Origin: Candidatus Zixiibacteriota bacterium
Lineage (GTDB): Bacteria; Zixibacteria; MSB-5A5; GN15; FEB-12
Direction: 5' to 3'
DNA length: 64,000 nucleotides
Assembly: GCA_017999435.1 (NCBI GenBank)
Contig: JAGNLV010000007.1
Coordinates: forward strand, 40,916-104,915
In this document: positions 1-7,135 of the stretch, piece by piece
Position numbering within the stretch: position 1 is the stretch's first letter
How the letters are laid out: every line of letters begins with the position of its first letter
The notes under the pieces: generated by a model
Database searches by the model: none
Told to the model about the DNA's origin: nothing
What the model saw: the letters and a program-made list of their open reading frames with translations, nothing else
Position numbers and translations under genes: made by a program

Positions 1-460
1 CGATCCAACCCTCCTGCCGGTCGATTGACCCCAGGCGGTCATACGGCCGGTAGCCGAAACGCCCCGACCGGAAAAGCTCGTCGAGTTCCCGGAACTGGGC
101 CGGGGTGATGAACTCGCCGGTCCGGTTGAAAAACTTCAGCGCGTTCCACGGCGACGGGTTGTGGGAGGCGGTGATGCAGATGCCGCCGGCCGCTTTCGAC
201 TCCTTGACCGCGATCTCCACGGTCGGCGTCGGGACCACCCCGATCTCGATGACGTCGATCCCGACCGAGGCCAGGCCGGCGACCACGGCGCGCATGAGCA
301 ATTCGCCCGAGGGCCGGCTATCGCGGCCGATTACCACCTTGCCGCGCGTGAGAAAGGTGCCGAAAGCCGCGCCGTACGACGCCGCGAGCACCGGATTGAG
401 TCCGGAACCGACAATACCGCGGATCCCGGAGGTGGAGGTGATGAGAGTTTGCTCCGTCAT
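1..460 (-). CDS. Phosphohexomutase (GlmM/ManB type), N-terminal part, cut by window edge
   Basis: This is the first 153 codons of an alpha-D-phosphohexomutase, which moves phosphate between C1 and C6 of a hexose or hexosamine for cell-wall or surface sugar synthesis. The N-terminus has the family opening TSGIRGIVG, followed by VVIGRDSRPSG at about residues 42-52. The catalytic serine loop TASHNPSPWNALKF lies near residues 97-110; its Ser is the phosphorylated residue. The ATG at 460 is preceded by AGGAG at good spacing. The gene continues past base 1, so the metal-binding and sugar-binding loops are not visible. Glucosamine, mannose and glucose specificity therefore cannot be separated. Confidence 0.9.
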   Translation of the reverse strand, partial: MTEQTLITSTSGIRGIVGSGLNPVLAASYGAAFGTFLTRGKVVIGRDSRPSGELLMRAVVAGLASVGIDVIEIGVVPTPTVEIAVKESKAAGGICITASHNPSPWNALKFFNRTGEFITPAQFRELDELFRSGRFGYRPYDRLGSIDRQEGWI

Positions 461-587
461 GACTCCTGCCGAAATTTGCTGTCGCGCACGTTCCTGTGAG
501 AGGCCAATCTACAGCGCAACCACGGGCAACACAAGAACAGAACCGGGCGGCCGGATGTTCCTCGGCGGGTGGTCACGGACGTCCGCA

Positions 588-1157
588 TCAGTCGCTCAGC
601 CAAGCCTTCACCTGTGCGGGATCCACCGGCATCCGGGCATCGGTTCGAATATGCCGGATTAACCGGTCGGGCCCGACCACCGCCAGCAGCGGGAACCCCT
701 CGACGCCGTACCGCTGCATCGCCACAGCCCCGGTATCGGCGTAGGCCGGGAACGTCCAGCCGTAGCGCCGGTGAAAAGCCGGCAGGTGAGCCGCAGCGGT
801 GGTGGGGCCGATGAGCAGCACCTGCGTGTCGGCCAGGATCTTCCGGTCAATGAGATCCTGAATCCTCCTGATCATTTGCTCGCAGGGCGGGCAGTCGAGG
901 TAGGCGAAGACGATCACCGCGCCGTCGGAACCAATCGCCTGTCCGCTCGACAGCCCCCGGCCGGCGCTGTCGACCAGCGGGATCTCGGGGAAGGCCTCCC
1001 CGACCGCGAGGCTGAGCTTGGGCAGCAGGTCGCCCGGAGCGGGCTTTTCGACCACGCTGCGGGTCGCCGTGCCGATATAGATGCCGAAGAGCGAGGCGAG
1101 GCCGATGAGGCCGGCCGCGACCGGCAGGCGAAGCAGTCGGAGCGGGGAGGCGGGCAT
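588..1157 (-). CDS. Membrane-anchored thioredoxin-like (TlpA/redoxin) protein with CPPC site
   Basis: A protein of about 189 residues. An N-terminal hydrophobic anchor (about residues 9-27) is followed by a thioredoxin fold facing the periplasm. The redox motif CPPC sits in YLDCPPCEQMI, after a hydrophobic strand as in the TlpA/ResA/MauD families. The later GFPLLAVVGPD supplies the cis-proline loop and last strand. I chose the ATG at 1157 because it puts the hydrophobic stretch at the N-terminus; a GTG at 1268 would overlap the neighbouring gene. No strong ribosome-binding site is visible. It lies just downstream of an 8-cysteine secreted peptide gene on the same strand, so a role in handling disulfides of secreted Cys-rich proteins is a reasonable inference. 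Oxidant and reductant roles cannot be separated. Confidence 0.75.
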   Translation of the reverse strand: MPASPLRLLRLPVAAGLIGLASLFGIYIGTATRSVVEKPAPGDLLPKLSLAVGEAFPEIPLVDSAGRGLSSGQAIGSDGAVIVFAYLDCPPCEQMIRRIQDLIDRKILADTQVLLIGPTTAAAHLPAFHRRYGWTFPAYADTGAVAMQRYGVEGFPLLAVVGPDRLIRHIRTDARMPVDPAQVKAWLSD

Positions 1158-1191
1158 GGTGGGCGAGCGCTTTCGGGATCGTTCCTGAGCG

Positions 1192-1219
1192 CGCCGCCGG
1201 CGGTCGCCCGCCGGCGGCG
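1192..1219 (-). terminator. Perfect 12-bp GC hairpin between peptide and thioredoxin genes
   Basis: Bases 1192-1203 and 1208-1219 are exact reverse complements around a 4-base loop. The hairpin follows the stop of the small Cys-rich gene. There is no T-run on the minus strand, so it may attenuate transcription, protect the mRNA 3' end, or serve as a factor-dependent stop. Confidence 0.4.
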
Positions 1220-1261
1220 TTTCACAACCGCTAGATTCCGAGTGCGAAGGCGAACAGACGC

Positions 1262-1483
1262 CTAGCACTCATAGATCTGCGTACACTGAATCTCTTCCGT
1301 CGGGAAGCAGAAGTACACGCCGTTGAACAGGCAGCACTTCATCGGATTGCCTTCACAGGTGCAGTAGTAGTAGCAGCTCGTGCCGCCACCGCCGCCGCCC
1401 TTCGCCGCAACCTGGCCGCTCGCGAAACCGAACACCATCGCCACCGCGAACACCAGCAGGGCCGTAACGAACAGCTTGCGCAT
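1262..1483 (-). CDS. Small secreted cysteine-rich peptide (73 aa, 8 Cys after a poly-Gly linker)
   Basis: I do not recognise a family. The ATG at 1483 has an excellent AGGAGGTGA ribosome-binding site, so the gene is very probably real. Residues 1-28 form a signal peptide (MRKLF, hydrophobic core, cleavage region near QVAAK). A run of six glycines follows, then a mature part of about 38 residues with eight cysteines spaced C-x3-C-x-C-x6-C-C-x7-C-x7-C-x5-C. Tyrosine and phenylalanine are common. The C-terminus is Cys. Eight cysteines allow four disulfides or a metal cluster. The CPPC thioredoxin-like gene lies 104 bases downstream and a dockerin gene with CC/CxCxC modules lies upstream, all on one strand. 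Toxin, signal, metal-binding and structural roles are all open. Confidence 0.75.
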   Translation of the reverse strand: MRKLFVTALLVFAVAMVFGFASGQVAAKGGGGGGTSCYYYCTCEGNPMKCCLFNGVYFCFPTEEIQCTQIYEC

Positions 1484-1574
1484 TGATTCACCTCCTTCCT
1501 TGGACTGTTGTGCGCCTCCAAGAAAGAAGGAGTCTGTGGGTCCGTCAAGCACTTTTTTGCGCGCCGGCCGCGGA

Positions 1575-2555
1575 TCACTCGGCCGACCGGCCGGGTATGG
1601 TCACGGTGTCGGTTCCGATCGCAGCGCACAGCACCGGATAGGTGCACACCCCGATGAGCGTGACCGCGTAGTCGCCCGGCTCGAGATCGTTGACCACGGT
1701 GAGCAGATTGTACGTGCACAGGCAGTCGCAGGCGGAGAGCGTGTCCCACTCAATCACGGTGATCGCGCCCCCGTTGACGAAGACGTCGGTGAGGAAAGCG
1801 GGGCAGCAGTTGGCCTGCGCGTTCAAGTGCCGGACGCGCAGATCCTTGCCGACCACCTCCAGCGACATCGTCTCCGGCCCGCCGATCACGAGCGTGTCCG
1901 CGCCGACCGTATCCCCTTCCAGGCCGACCAGCGTGACCGCATACTCGCCCGGCTCGGCGGCCGCGAAGCCGGGGAGGATCGCCTCGAGGTTGAAGTAGCA
2001 CATGCACGGGCAGGGGAAGAAAGAGGTGTCGGCCTCCTGGACCGTGACCGAGCGGCCGTCGATCTCAAACGTCGCCGCATACCCCAGACAGCACTGGTAG
2101 TATGCATTGACATGGTGGACGTGGAGATCCCTCCCGACCAGCTCGACAAACATGTACTCCGCGGAGTCGTCGGGAGCCACGGTCAGACACCCCGAGGAAC
2201 GGACCGCGGGATTCGGCTGGCCGCCGGCCGTCGACGTCCAGGCTTCGACGCAGCCGTCGCCCATCGCCGGGGTGAACGTGGCCGGGCACTCGAGGGCGGG
2301 GCCGCCCCGGAACAGGTAGGACACCAACCAGGTGAGGTCGGCCACGGTGACGCCGTAGTCCCCGTTGACGTCGGCCGGACGGAAATACGGCTGCTCGGGA
2401 ATTCCCCGGAAGAGGTAGTTGACGGCACCGGTGACGTCCGCGACGCTCACGGAGCCGTCGCCGTTCACGTCCCCGCACACGTCCCCTGATGATACCGCCG
2501 CGAGCGGGCAGACGGCCAGCGCCGCGACCCAGACGAAAAGTGATGCGCGATGCAT
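1575..2555 (-). CDS. Secreted protein with N-terminal dockerin pair and two Cys-rich modules
   Basis: A 326-residue protein with a signal peptide (about residues 1-22). A dockerin type I pair follows at about residues 23-85: DVNGDGSVSVADVT, then DVNGDYGVTVADLT, each ended by YLFRG. These are calcium-binding F-hand loops. The rest holds two copies of a module of about 80-100 residues. Each copy begins VG(R/K)DLxVxHxNA, then a vicinal CC pair, then CxCxC (PCPCMCYFN in copy 1, ACDCLCTYN in copy 2), and ends GDYAVTLIG-like. An unusual point is that the dockerin is at the N-terminus, whereas the other dockerin proteins here carry it at the C-terminus. The ATG at 2555 has GAGG about 6 bases upstream. 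Ligand and attachment partner are unknown. Confidence 0.8.
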   Translation of the reverse strand: MHRASLFVWVAALAVCPLAAVSSGDVCGDVNGDGSVSVADVTGAVNYLFRGIPEQPYFRPADVNGDYGVTVADLTWLVSYLFRGGPALECPATFTPAMGDGCVEAWTSTAGGQPNPAVRSSGCLTVAPDDSAEYMFVELVGRDLHVHHVNAYYQCCLGYAATFEIDGRSVTVQEADTSFFPCPCMCYFNLEAILPGFAAAEPGEYAVTLVGLEGDTVGADTLVIGGPETMSLEVVGKDLRVRHLNAQANCCPAFLTDVFVNGGAITVIEWDTLSACDCLCTYNLLTVVNDLEPGDYAVTLIGVCTYPVLCAAIGTDTVTIPGRSAE

Positions 2556-2692
2556 ATCAACCTCGCTCAAGTAGGGGTCGAAAGAGCGTTCCGAATGGTC
2601 GAAGGAGTCCGGGCATGAAGCGAGAATAATATACGCGCCGCCCCACATTTGAGCAAACACTCATCTGCCGCGGCGTGGGCGGGACACGATAA

Positions 2693-3487
2693 CTATCTGC
2701 CCGACAGGACCTTGAGCATCGATGCGTGGAGCCGCGGGTTGGCCGCGAGGATGGACCGGTCGGTGATTGCGAACGGCCGGCCGTCGGTCCGGGTCACCTT
2801 CCCCCCCGCCTCTTCGATGAAGAGCACGGCGGCGGCGGTGTCCCACGGGTGCAGATCGAGTTCCCAGAATCCGTCGATCCGTCCGGCCGCCAGCCAGCAG
2901 AGGTCGATCGCCGCCGATCCGGGCCGCCGCACTCCCTGGGCGCGCTTCACCATGCGCGCGAAGTAGCCGAGGTTGTTGCGCCGGGCGGTGGCCACGTTGT
3001 AGCCGAACCCGGTCGCCAAAAGGGCGCGCTGCAGGTCGATCTCGCGGGCCACCCGAAGGCGGGTGCGGTTGCAGTACGCCCCCTGCCCGCGCGCCCCCCG
3101 GAACATCTCGTCCCGTTCGGGATCGTACACCGCGCCGGCGGCCGGGAGCCCCCGGAACTGCAGCGCGATCGAGACGCAGTAGATCGGGAAACCGTGGGCG
3201 TAGTTGACGGTGCCGTCGAGCGGATCGACCACCCACTGGAACTCGGCGGCGGCGCCTGTCCCGGATCCCTCTTCGGCCAGGAGCGCGTGTCCCGGGAACG
3301 CGCGGCGGAGGCGCGCGGTGATGAGACGTTCGGATTTGACATCCGCCTCGGTGACCGGGTCGATGCGGCCCTTGTAGCGGACGCGGTGGGCGGCGTGGAA
3401 GCGCTTCTTGAGCAGCTCCCCGGCGAGGCGCGCGGTGTCTTCGGCAAAGCGCTGAAAACGGCTCAGGTCGCGGGCCGACAGTTCCAT
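2693..3487 (-). CDS. Inositol monophosphatase family phosphatase
   Basis: About 264 residues, the usual family length. Metal-binding and catalytic motifs of the lithium-sensitive phosphatases are present in order: EADVKSE, LLAEEGSG, the diagnostic DPLDGTVNY, and WELDLHPWDTAAA near the C-terminus with its metal-binding Asp. It should remove phosphate from inositol-1-phosphate or a related small phosphate (SuhB- or CysQ-type). The sequence alone does not settle the substrate. The start is ambiguous: a GTG at 3496 overlaps the upstream ABC gene stop (GTGA), and an ATG at 3487 follows AGTGAGG closely; I use the ATG. The contact with the exporter operon suggests translational coupling. Confidence 0.93.
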   Translation of the reverse strand: MELSARDLSRFQRFAEDTARLAGELLKKRFHAAHRVRYKGRIDPVTEADVKSERLITARLRRAFPGHALLAEEGSGTGAAAEFQWVVDPLDGTVNYAHGFPIYCVSIALQFRGLPAAGAVYDPERDEMFRGARGQGAYCNRTRLRVAREIDLQRALLATGFGYNVATARRNNLGYFARMVKRAQGVRRPGSAAIDLCWLAAGRIDGFWELDLHPWDTAAAVLFIEEAGGKVTRTDGRPFAITDRSILAANPRLHASMLKVLSGR

Positions 3488-3492
3488 GGTCC

Positions 3493-5307
3493 TCACTTGG
3501 CGGCCGCCTGCCGGTTGACCGGCGCCGCGGCGGTTCTCCGGTACTGCATCTCGTACAAGGTACGATAGATCCCCCCCCGGCTCAAGAGCTCTTCATGCCG
3601 CCCCATCTCGCGCAGGCGGCCGTGGTGGAGCACCAGAATCTTGTCGGCCTTCTCGATAGTCGAGAGCCGGTGGGCGATGACAATCGAGGTCCGCCCGGCG
3701 AGCAGCTCCTCGAGCGCCTGCTGGATGAGGTGCTCCGTCTCGGTGTCCACCGAACTGGTGGCCTCGTCCAGGATGAGGATCCCCGGATCGAACGCCAGCG
3801 CCCGGGCGAACGACAGCAGCTGCTTCTGCCCGGTCGAAAGCGTCGCCCCCCGCTCCTTCACCTCGGTGCGGATTCCGTCGGGAAGGTGCTTCAAAAAGCG
3901 GTCGAATCCGACGCGCGAGAGCGCCTGGCGGACCTGTTCGTCGCCGATGCCCTCGTTGCGCAGCCGGACGTTGCCGGCATAGTCGCCGGAGAAGAGGAAC
4001 ACGTCCTGCAGCACCAGCCCGAGGTGCGAGCGCAGCTCTCTGAGGGCGAGATCGCGGATCTCGACGCCGTCGAGCCGAATCGATCCCTTCTGATAGTCGT
4101 AGAAGCGGAAGAGCACGTTCACGAGCGAAGTTTTGCCGGCCCCGGTGGCCCCGACCACCGCCACCCGCTCGCCCGGCTCGACCGAGAACGTGAGGTCGCG
4201 AAGCACCCAGTCTTCGTCCTCGTAAGCGAACCAGAGGTTCTCGACCTCGATGCGCCCGCGGAAGGCGGCGATCGCCCGCGGCCGCGGCGGGTCGGAAATC
4301 TCCGGCGCCGTGTCCAGGAGTCTGAAAATGCGCTCCGACGACGCCATCGACGACTGCAGCACGTTGTACTTTTCCGAGAGATCGCGGATCGGCTGGTAGA
4401 ACCGCTCGACCAGCCAGATGAAGGCGGTGAGTTCGCCGAACGTCATGGCGCCGCCGATGATCCGCACGCCCCCGAAGTAGAGGACGAGCGCGAGCGACAC
4501 GGCGCCGATGATCTCGACCGCCGGGTAGAACAGCGCGTAGTAGATCACCGAGCGCAGGTGCGCACCCTGGAGGTCGAGGTTGATGGCGCCGAACTCGCGG
4601 TAGGCGCGTTCTTCCTGCGTGAACAACTGCACGACCGCCATGCCGGTCACGTGCTCCTGGACGAAGGCGTTGATGCGCGCGAGTTTCAGGCGCACCTGGC
4701 GGTAGGCCTCGCGCGCCCGCGCCCGGAACACAAAGGTCGCCCCCACCAGCACCGGCACCACGAGGAAGGTGATCAGCGCGAGCTGCCAGTTGAGGTAGAG
4801 CATGTAGACGACGATGAGGAGGATCATAAAGAGGTCGCCGATCACCGCCACCACCGCCGTGCCGAACAGCTCGTTGAGCGTGTTGACGTCGTTGGTGACC
4901 CGCGTCACCAGCCGCCCCACCGGGTTGCGGTCGAAATAGCGCAGGTGCAGGCGCTGGAGGTGCTCGAACACCTGCATCCGCAGGTCGTGCTGCACCTTCT
5001 GCCCCAGCCGCACGGTCGTCATGATCTGCCCCCAGGAGAAAAACAAAATCCCGCAGACGGCGGCGAGATAGACCAGCGCGACCGCGTGGAACCCATCCGC
5101 CCGGCCGGCCTTGATGTAGCTGTCGATCCCCCACTTGGTGATGGAGGCCAGCGAAATCTGCGCGGCCGCGGCCAGGAGGATGAACAGGATGGCGCCGGCC
5201 GTGAGCTCGCGGTAGGGCCGCATGTAGGTCAGGAGGCGGCGCATGAGGCGCGCGTCGTACGCCTTCCCGAGCGCCTCTTCCTCGTGGTAGTCCCGGGCGC
5301 CGCTCAC
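3493..5307 (-). CDS. ABC exporter half-transporter, catalytic-Glu subunit (TM288/YheH/LmrD-like)
   Basis: A 604-residue fused permease-ATPase. The first 330 residues hold the six-helix exporter membrane domain; the nucleotide-binding domain follows. Walker A is GATGAGKTSL and Walker B is ILILDEATSSVD with the catalytic Glu. The signature, however, is LSTGQKQ instead of LSGGQ. Its partner directly upstream (5304-7073) has the complementary change, Asp in place of the Walker B Glu. This is the known pattern of asymmetric heterodimeric exporters such as BmrCD, LmrCD and TM287/288, with one full and one degenerate ATP site. The start overlaps the partner stop by 4 bases (ATGA). Likely cargo is drugs or lipids. 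Confidence 0.93.
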   Translation of the reverse strand: MSGARDYHEEEALGKAYDARLMRRLLTYMRPYRELTAGAILFILLAAAAQISLASITKWGIDSYIKAGRADGFHAVALVYLAAVCGILFFSWGQIMTTVRLGQKVQHDLRMQVFEHLQRLHLRYFDRNPVGRLVTRVTNDVNTLNELFGTAVVAVIGDLFMILLIVVYMLYLNWQLALITFLVVPVLVGATFVFRARAREAYRQVRLKLARINAFVQEHVTGMAVVQLFTQEERAYREFGAINLDLQGAHLRSVIYYALFYPAVEIIGAVSLALVLYFGGVRIIGGAMTFGELTAFIWLVERFYQPIRDLSEKYNVLQSSMASSERIFRLLDTAPEISDPPRPRAIAAFRGRIEVENLWFAYEDEDWVLRDLTFSVEPGERVAVVGATGAGKTSLVNVLFRFYDYQKGSIRLDGVEIRDLALRELRSHLGLVLQDVFLFSGDYAGNVRLRNEGIGDEQVRQALSRVGFDRFLKHLPDGIRTEVKERGATLSTGQKQLLSFARALAFDPGILILDEATSSVDTETEHLIQQALEELLAGRTSIVIAHRLSTIEKADKILVLHHGRLREMGRHEELLSRGGIYRTLYEMQYRRTAAAPVNRQAAAK

Positions 5308-7073
5308 AGCGCCTCCAGTTCTTTTTCCAGCAGCTGCGACCTGTAGAGCTGGGCATAGAAGCCGTTGCGCGCCATGAGCGCCTCGTGGTCGCCGCGCTCA
5401 ATGATCCGGCCGTCGTCGAAACACACAATTTGGTCCGCATCCTTGACCGACGACACCCGGTGCGAGATCACGATCGCCGTCCGCGCCGTCAGTACCTCCT
5501 TGATGCGCTGACTGATCTCGTGCTCGGTCTCGGTGTCGACCGCGCTGGTCGCGTCGTCGAGGATGATGATCCGGGGATCGACCACGATCGCGCGGGCGAT
5601 GGCGGTGCGCTGCTTCTGGCCCCCGGAGAGCGTGATGCCGCGCTCGCCCACCATCGTCTCGTACCCCTGGGGGAATTCGGCGACATCCTTGTCGAGGGCG
5701 GCGATCCGGGCGGCCTGCTGCACCGCGGCCAGGCCGGCCTCGGGACGGCCGAACCGGATGTTCGCCGCGATGGAGTCGGAAAACAGGAACGGCTCCTGGG
5801 TGGCGAAACCGATTTGCCGCCGCAGCTCGCGCAGCGGCCAGTCGTTCACGTCGACGCCGTCGATGAAGAGCATGCCACGCTCGACCGGGTGGAGGCGGGC
5901 GATGAGATTCACCAACGTCGTCTTGCCCGAACCGGTGAGGCCGAGGAGCCCGACTGTCTGCCCCGGTTCAATCATCAGATTGACCCCGTCGAGCACCGGC
6001 CGGCCGTTGTAGCTGAAACGCAGGTTGCGGCACTCGATGCGCCCCGCCATCGGCCCGGCCGCGGCCCGACCCCCGCCCTCCGGGACCTCGGGCTCCGTGT
6101 GGAGCAGCCGGTTGACCCGGGCCAGCGAGGCCAACCCCCGCTGGTAGAGCGAGACGACCCAGCCGATGGCGATCACGGGCCAGGTCATAAGCGCCAGGTA
6201 GCCGAAAAAGGTGATGACGGTGCCGAGCGTTTCGGTCCCGTTGATCACTCTCAGGCCCCCCATGTAGAAAACCGTGAGGTAGGAGAGGGCGGCGATGAGG
6301 CGCATGAGGGGGGCGAAAATCCCCTGCACTTTGGCGAGGCTGATGTTCAGGCCGATGTAGGTTTCGGAGACGGCGCGGAAGTTCTCGATCTCGCGCTCCT
6401 CCTGGCCGTACGCCTTGACTACCCGCATGCCGGCGAGATTCTCCTGCGCCGCCGCCGTGAGCACGCCGAAGTGGTCCTGGATTTTCGCGTTGCGCTTGTG
6501 GATGACCGAGCCGATCCGGTGCACGCCGAAGGGCAGCACGAGCAGCGGCAGCAGCGCCCACAGGGTGAGCGAGGGGGAGATGGTGAGCATCATGACCAGC
6601 CCGATGAGCAGGCTCACGGCCGCGTCGGCCGTGTACATCACCCCCGGACCGGCCATCATCCGGATCGCCTCCAGGTCGTTCGTCATCGCCGCCATTACAT
6701 CCCCGGTCCGCGTGCCGTGATAGTACGAGGGGGTCAGGCGGAGTAGGTGGGAGAACATCTCGCCGCGCAGGTCGGTCTCGATGTAGCGCGAGGCCCAGAT
6801 GACAGTGCGGCGCATGAGGAACATGAAGACCCCCGACGCGGCCGTCAGCCCGACCAAAATGAGCACCCGCCGCCCGGCGTAGCCCGCGCCCCGGCCCTGC
6901 TCGAGCCCGTCGATGATCTGCCCCACCAGCCGCGGCGTGTACATCATCAGGCCGGAGGACAATACGGTCACCGCTAAACCGGCGAGGAAATACCAGCGGT
7001 ACGTGCGGAAGTATTTCGTGACGGTGGCGAGCTGCCGGGGCGGGGTGTTCGCTTGTGTTGCCGTCGTGTTCAT
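5304..7073 (-). CDS. ABC exporter half-transporter, Asp Walker B subunit (TM287/YheI/LmrC-like)
   Basis: A 589-residue permease-ATPase. The membrane domain covers about residues 20-320. Walker A is GLTGSGKTTL, the signature is the canonical LSGGQKQR, and Walker B is IIILDDATSAVD, where Asp replaces the catalytic Glu. Together with the LSTGQ protein downstream it should form a heterodimer. One site is competent (partner Walker motifs plus this signature) and one is degenerate (this Walker B plus the partner LSTGQ). It is first in a three-gene unit ending in the monophosphatase. A palindrome lies just upstream of the ATG, at 7092-7108. Confidence 0.93.
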   Translation of the reverse strand: MNTTATQANTPPRQLATVTKYFRTYRWYFLAGLAVTVLSSGLMMYTPRLVGQIIDGLEQGRGAGYAGRRVLILVGLTAASGVFMFLMRRTVIWASRYIETDLRGEMFSHLLRLTPSYYHGTRTGDVMAAMTNDLEAIRMMAGPGVMYTADAAVSLLIGLVMMLTISPSLTLWALLPLLVLPFGVHRIGSVIHKRNAKIQDHFGVLTAAAQENLAGMRVVKAYGQEEREIENFRAVSETYIGLNISLAKVQGIFAPLMRLIAALSYLTVFYMGGLRVINGTETLGTVITFFGYLALMTWPVIAIGWVVSLYQRGLASLARVNRLLHTEPEVPEGGGRAAAGPMAGRIECRNLRFSYNGRPVLDGVNLMIEPGQTVGLLGLTGSGKTTLVNLIARLHPVERGMLFIDGVDVNDWPLRELRRQIGFATQEPFLFSDSIAANIRFGRPEAGLAAVQQAARIAALDKDVAEFPQGYETMVGERGITLSGGQKQRTAIARAIVVDPRIIILDDATSAVDTETEHEISQRIKEVLTARTAIVISHRVSSVKDADQIVCFDDGRIIERGDHEALMARNGFYAQLYRSQLLEKELEAL

Positions 7074-7091
7074 TCCCTACCAATGCCGGAA

Positions 7092-7108
7092 CTGCCGACC
7101 GTCGGCAG
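7092..7108. promoter_or_regulatory. 8-bp inverted repeat upstream of ABC exporter operon (possible operator)
   Basis: CTGCCGAC and GTCGGCAG flank one base, 18 bases before the exporter ATG. A TATAAG-like -10 lies further upstream near 7120-7126. The position suits a repressor site or a 5'UTR hairpin. No regulator gene is adjacent. Confidence 0.35.
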
Positions 7109-7135
7109 CCGAACCTCTTATAACACCGGCCGGAG

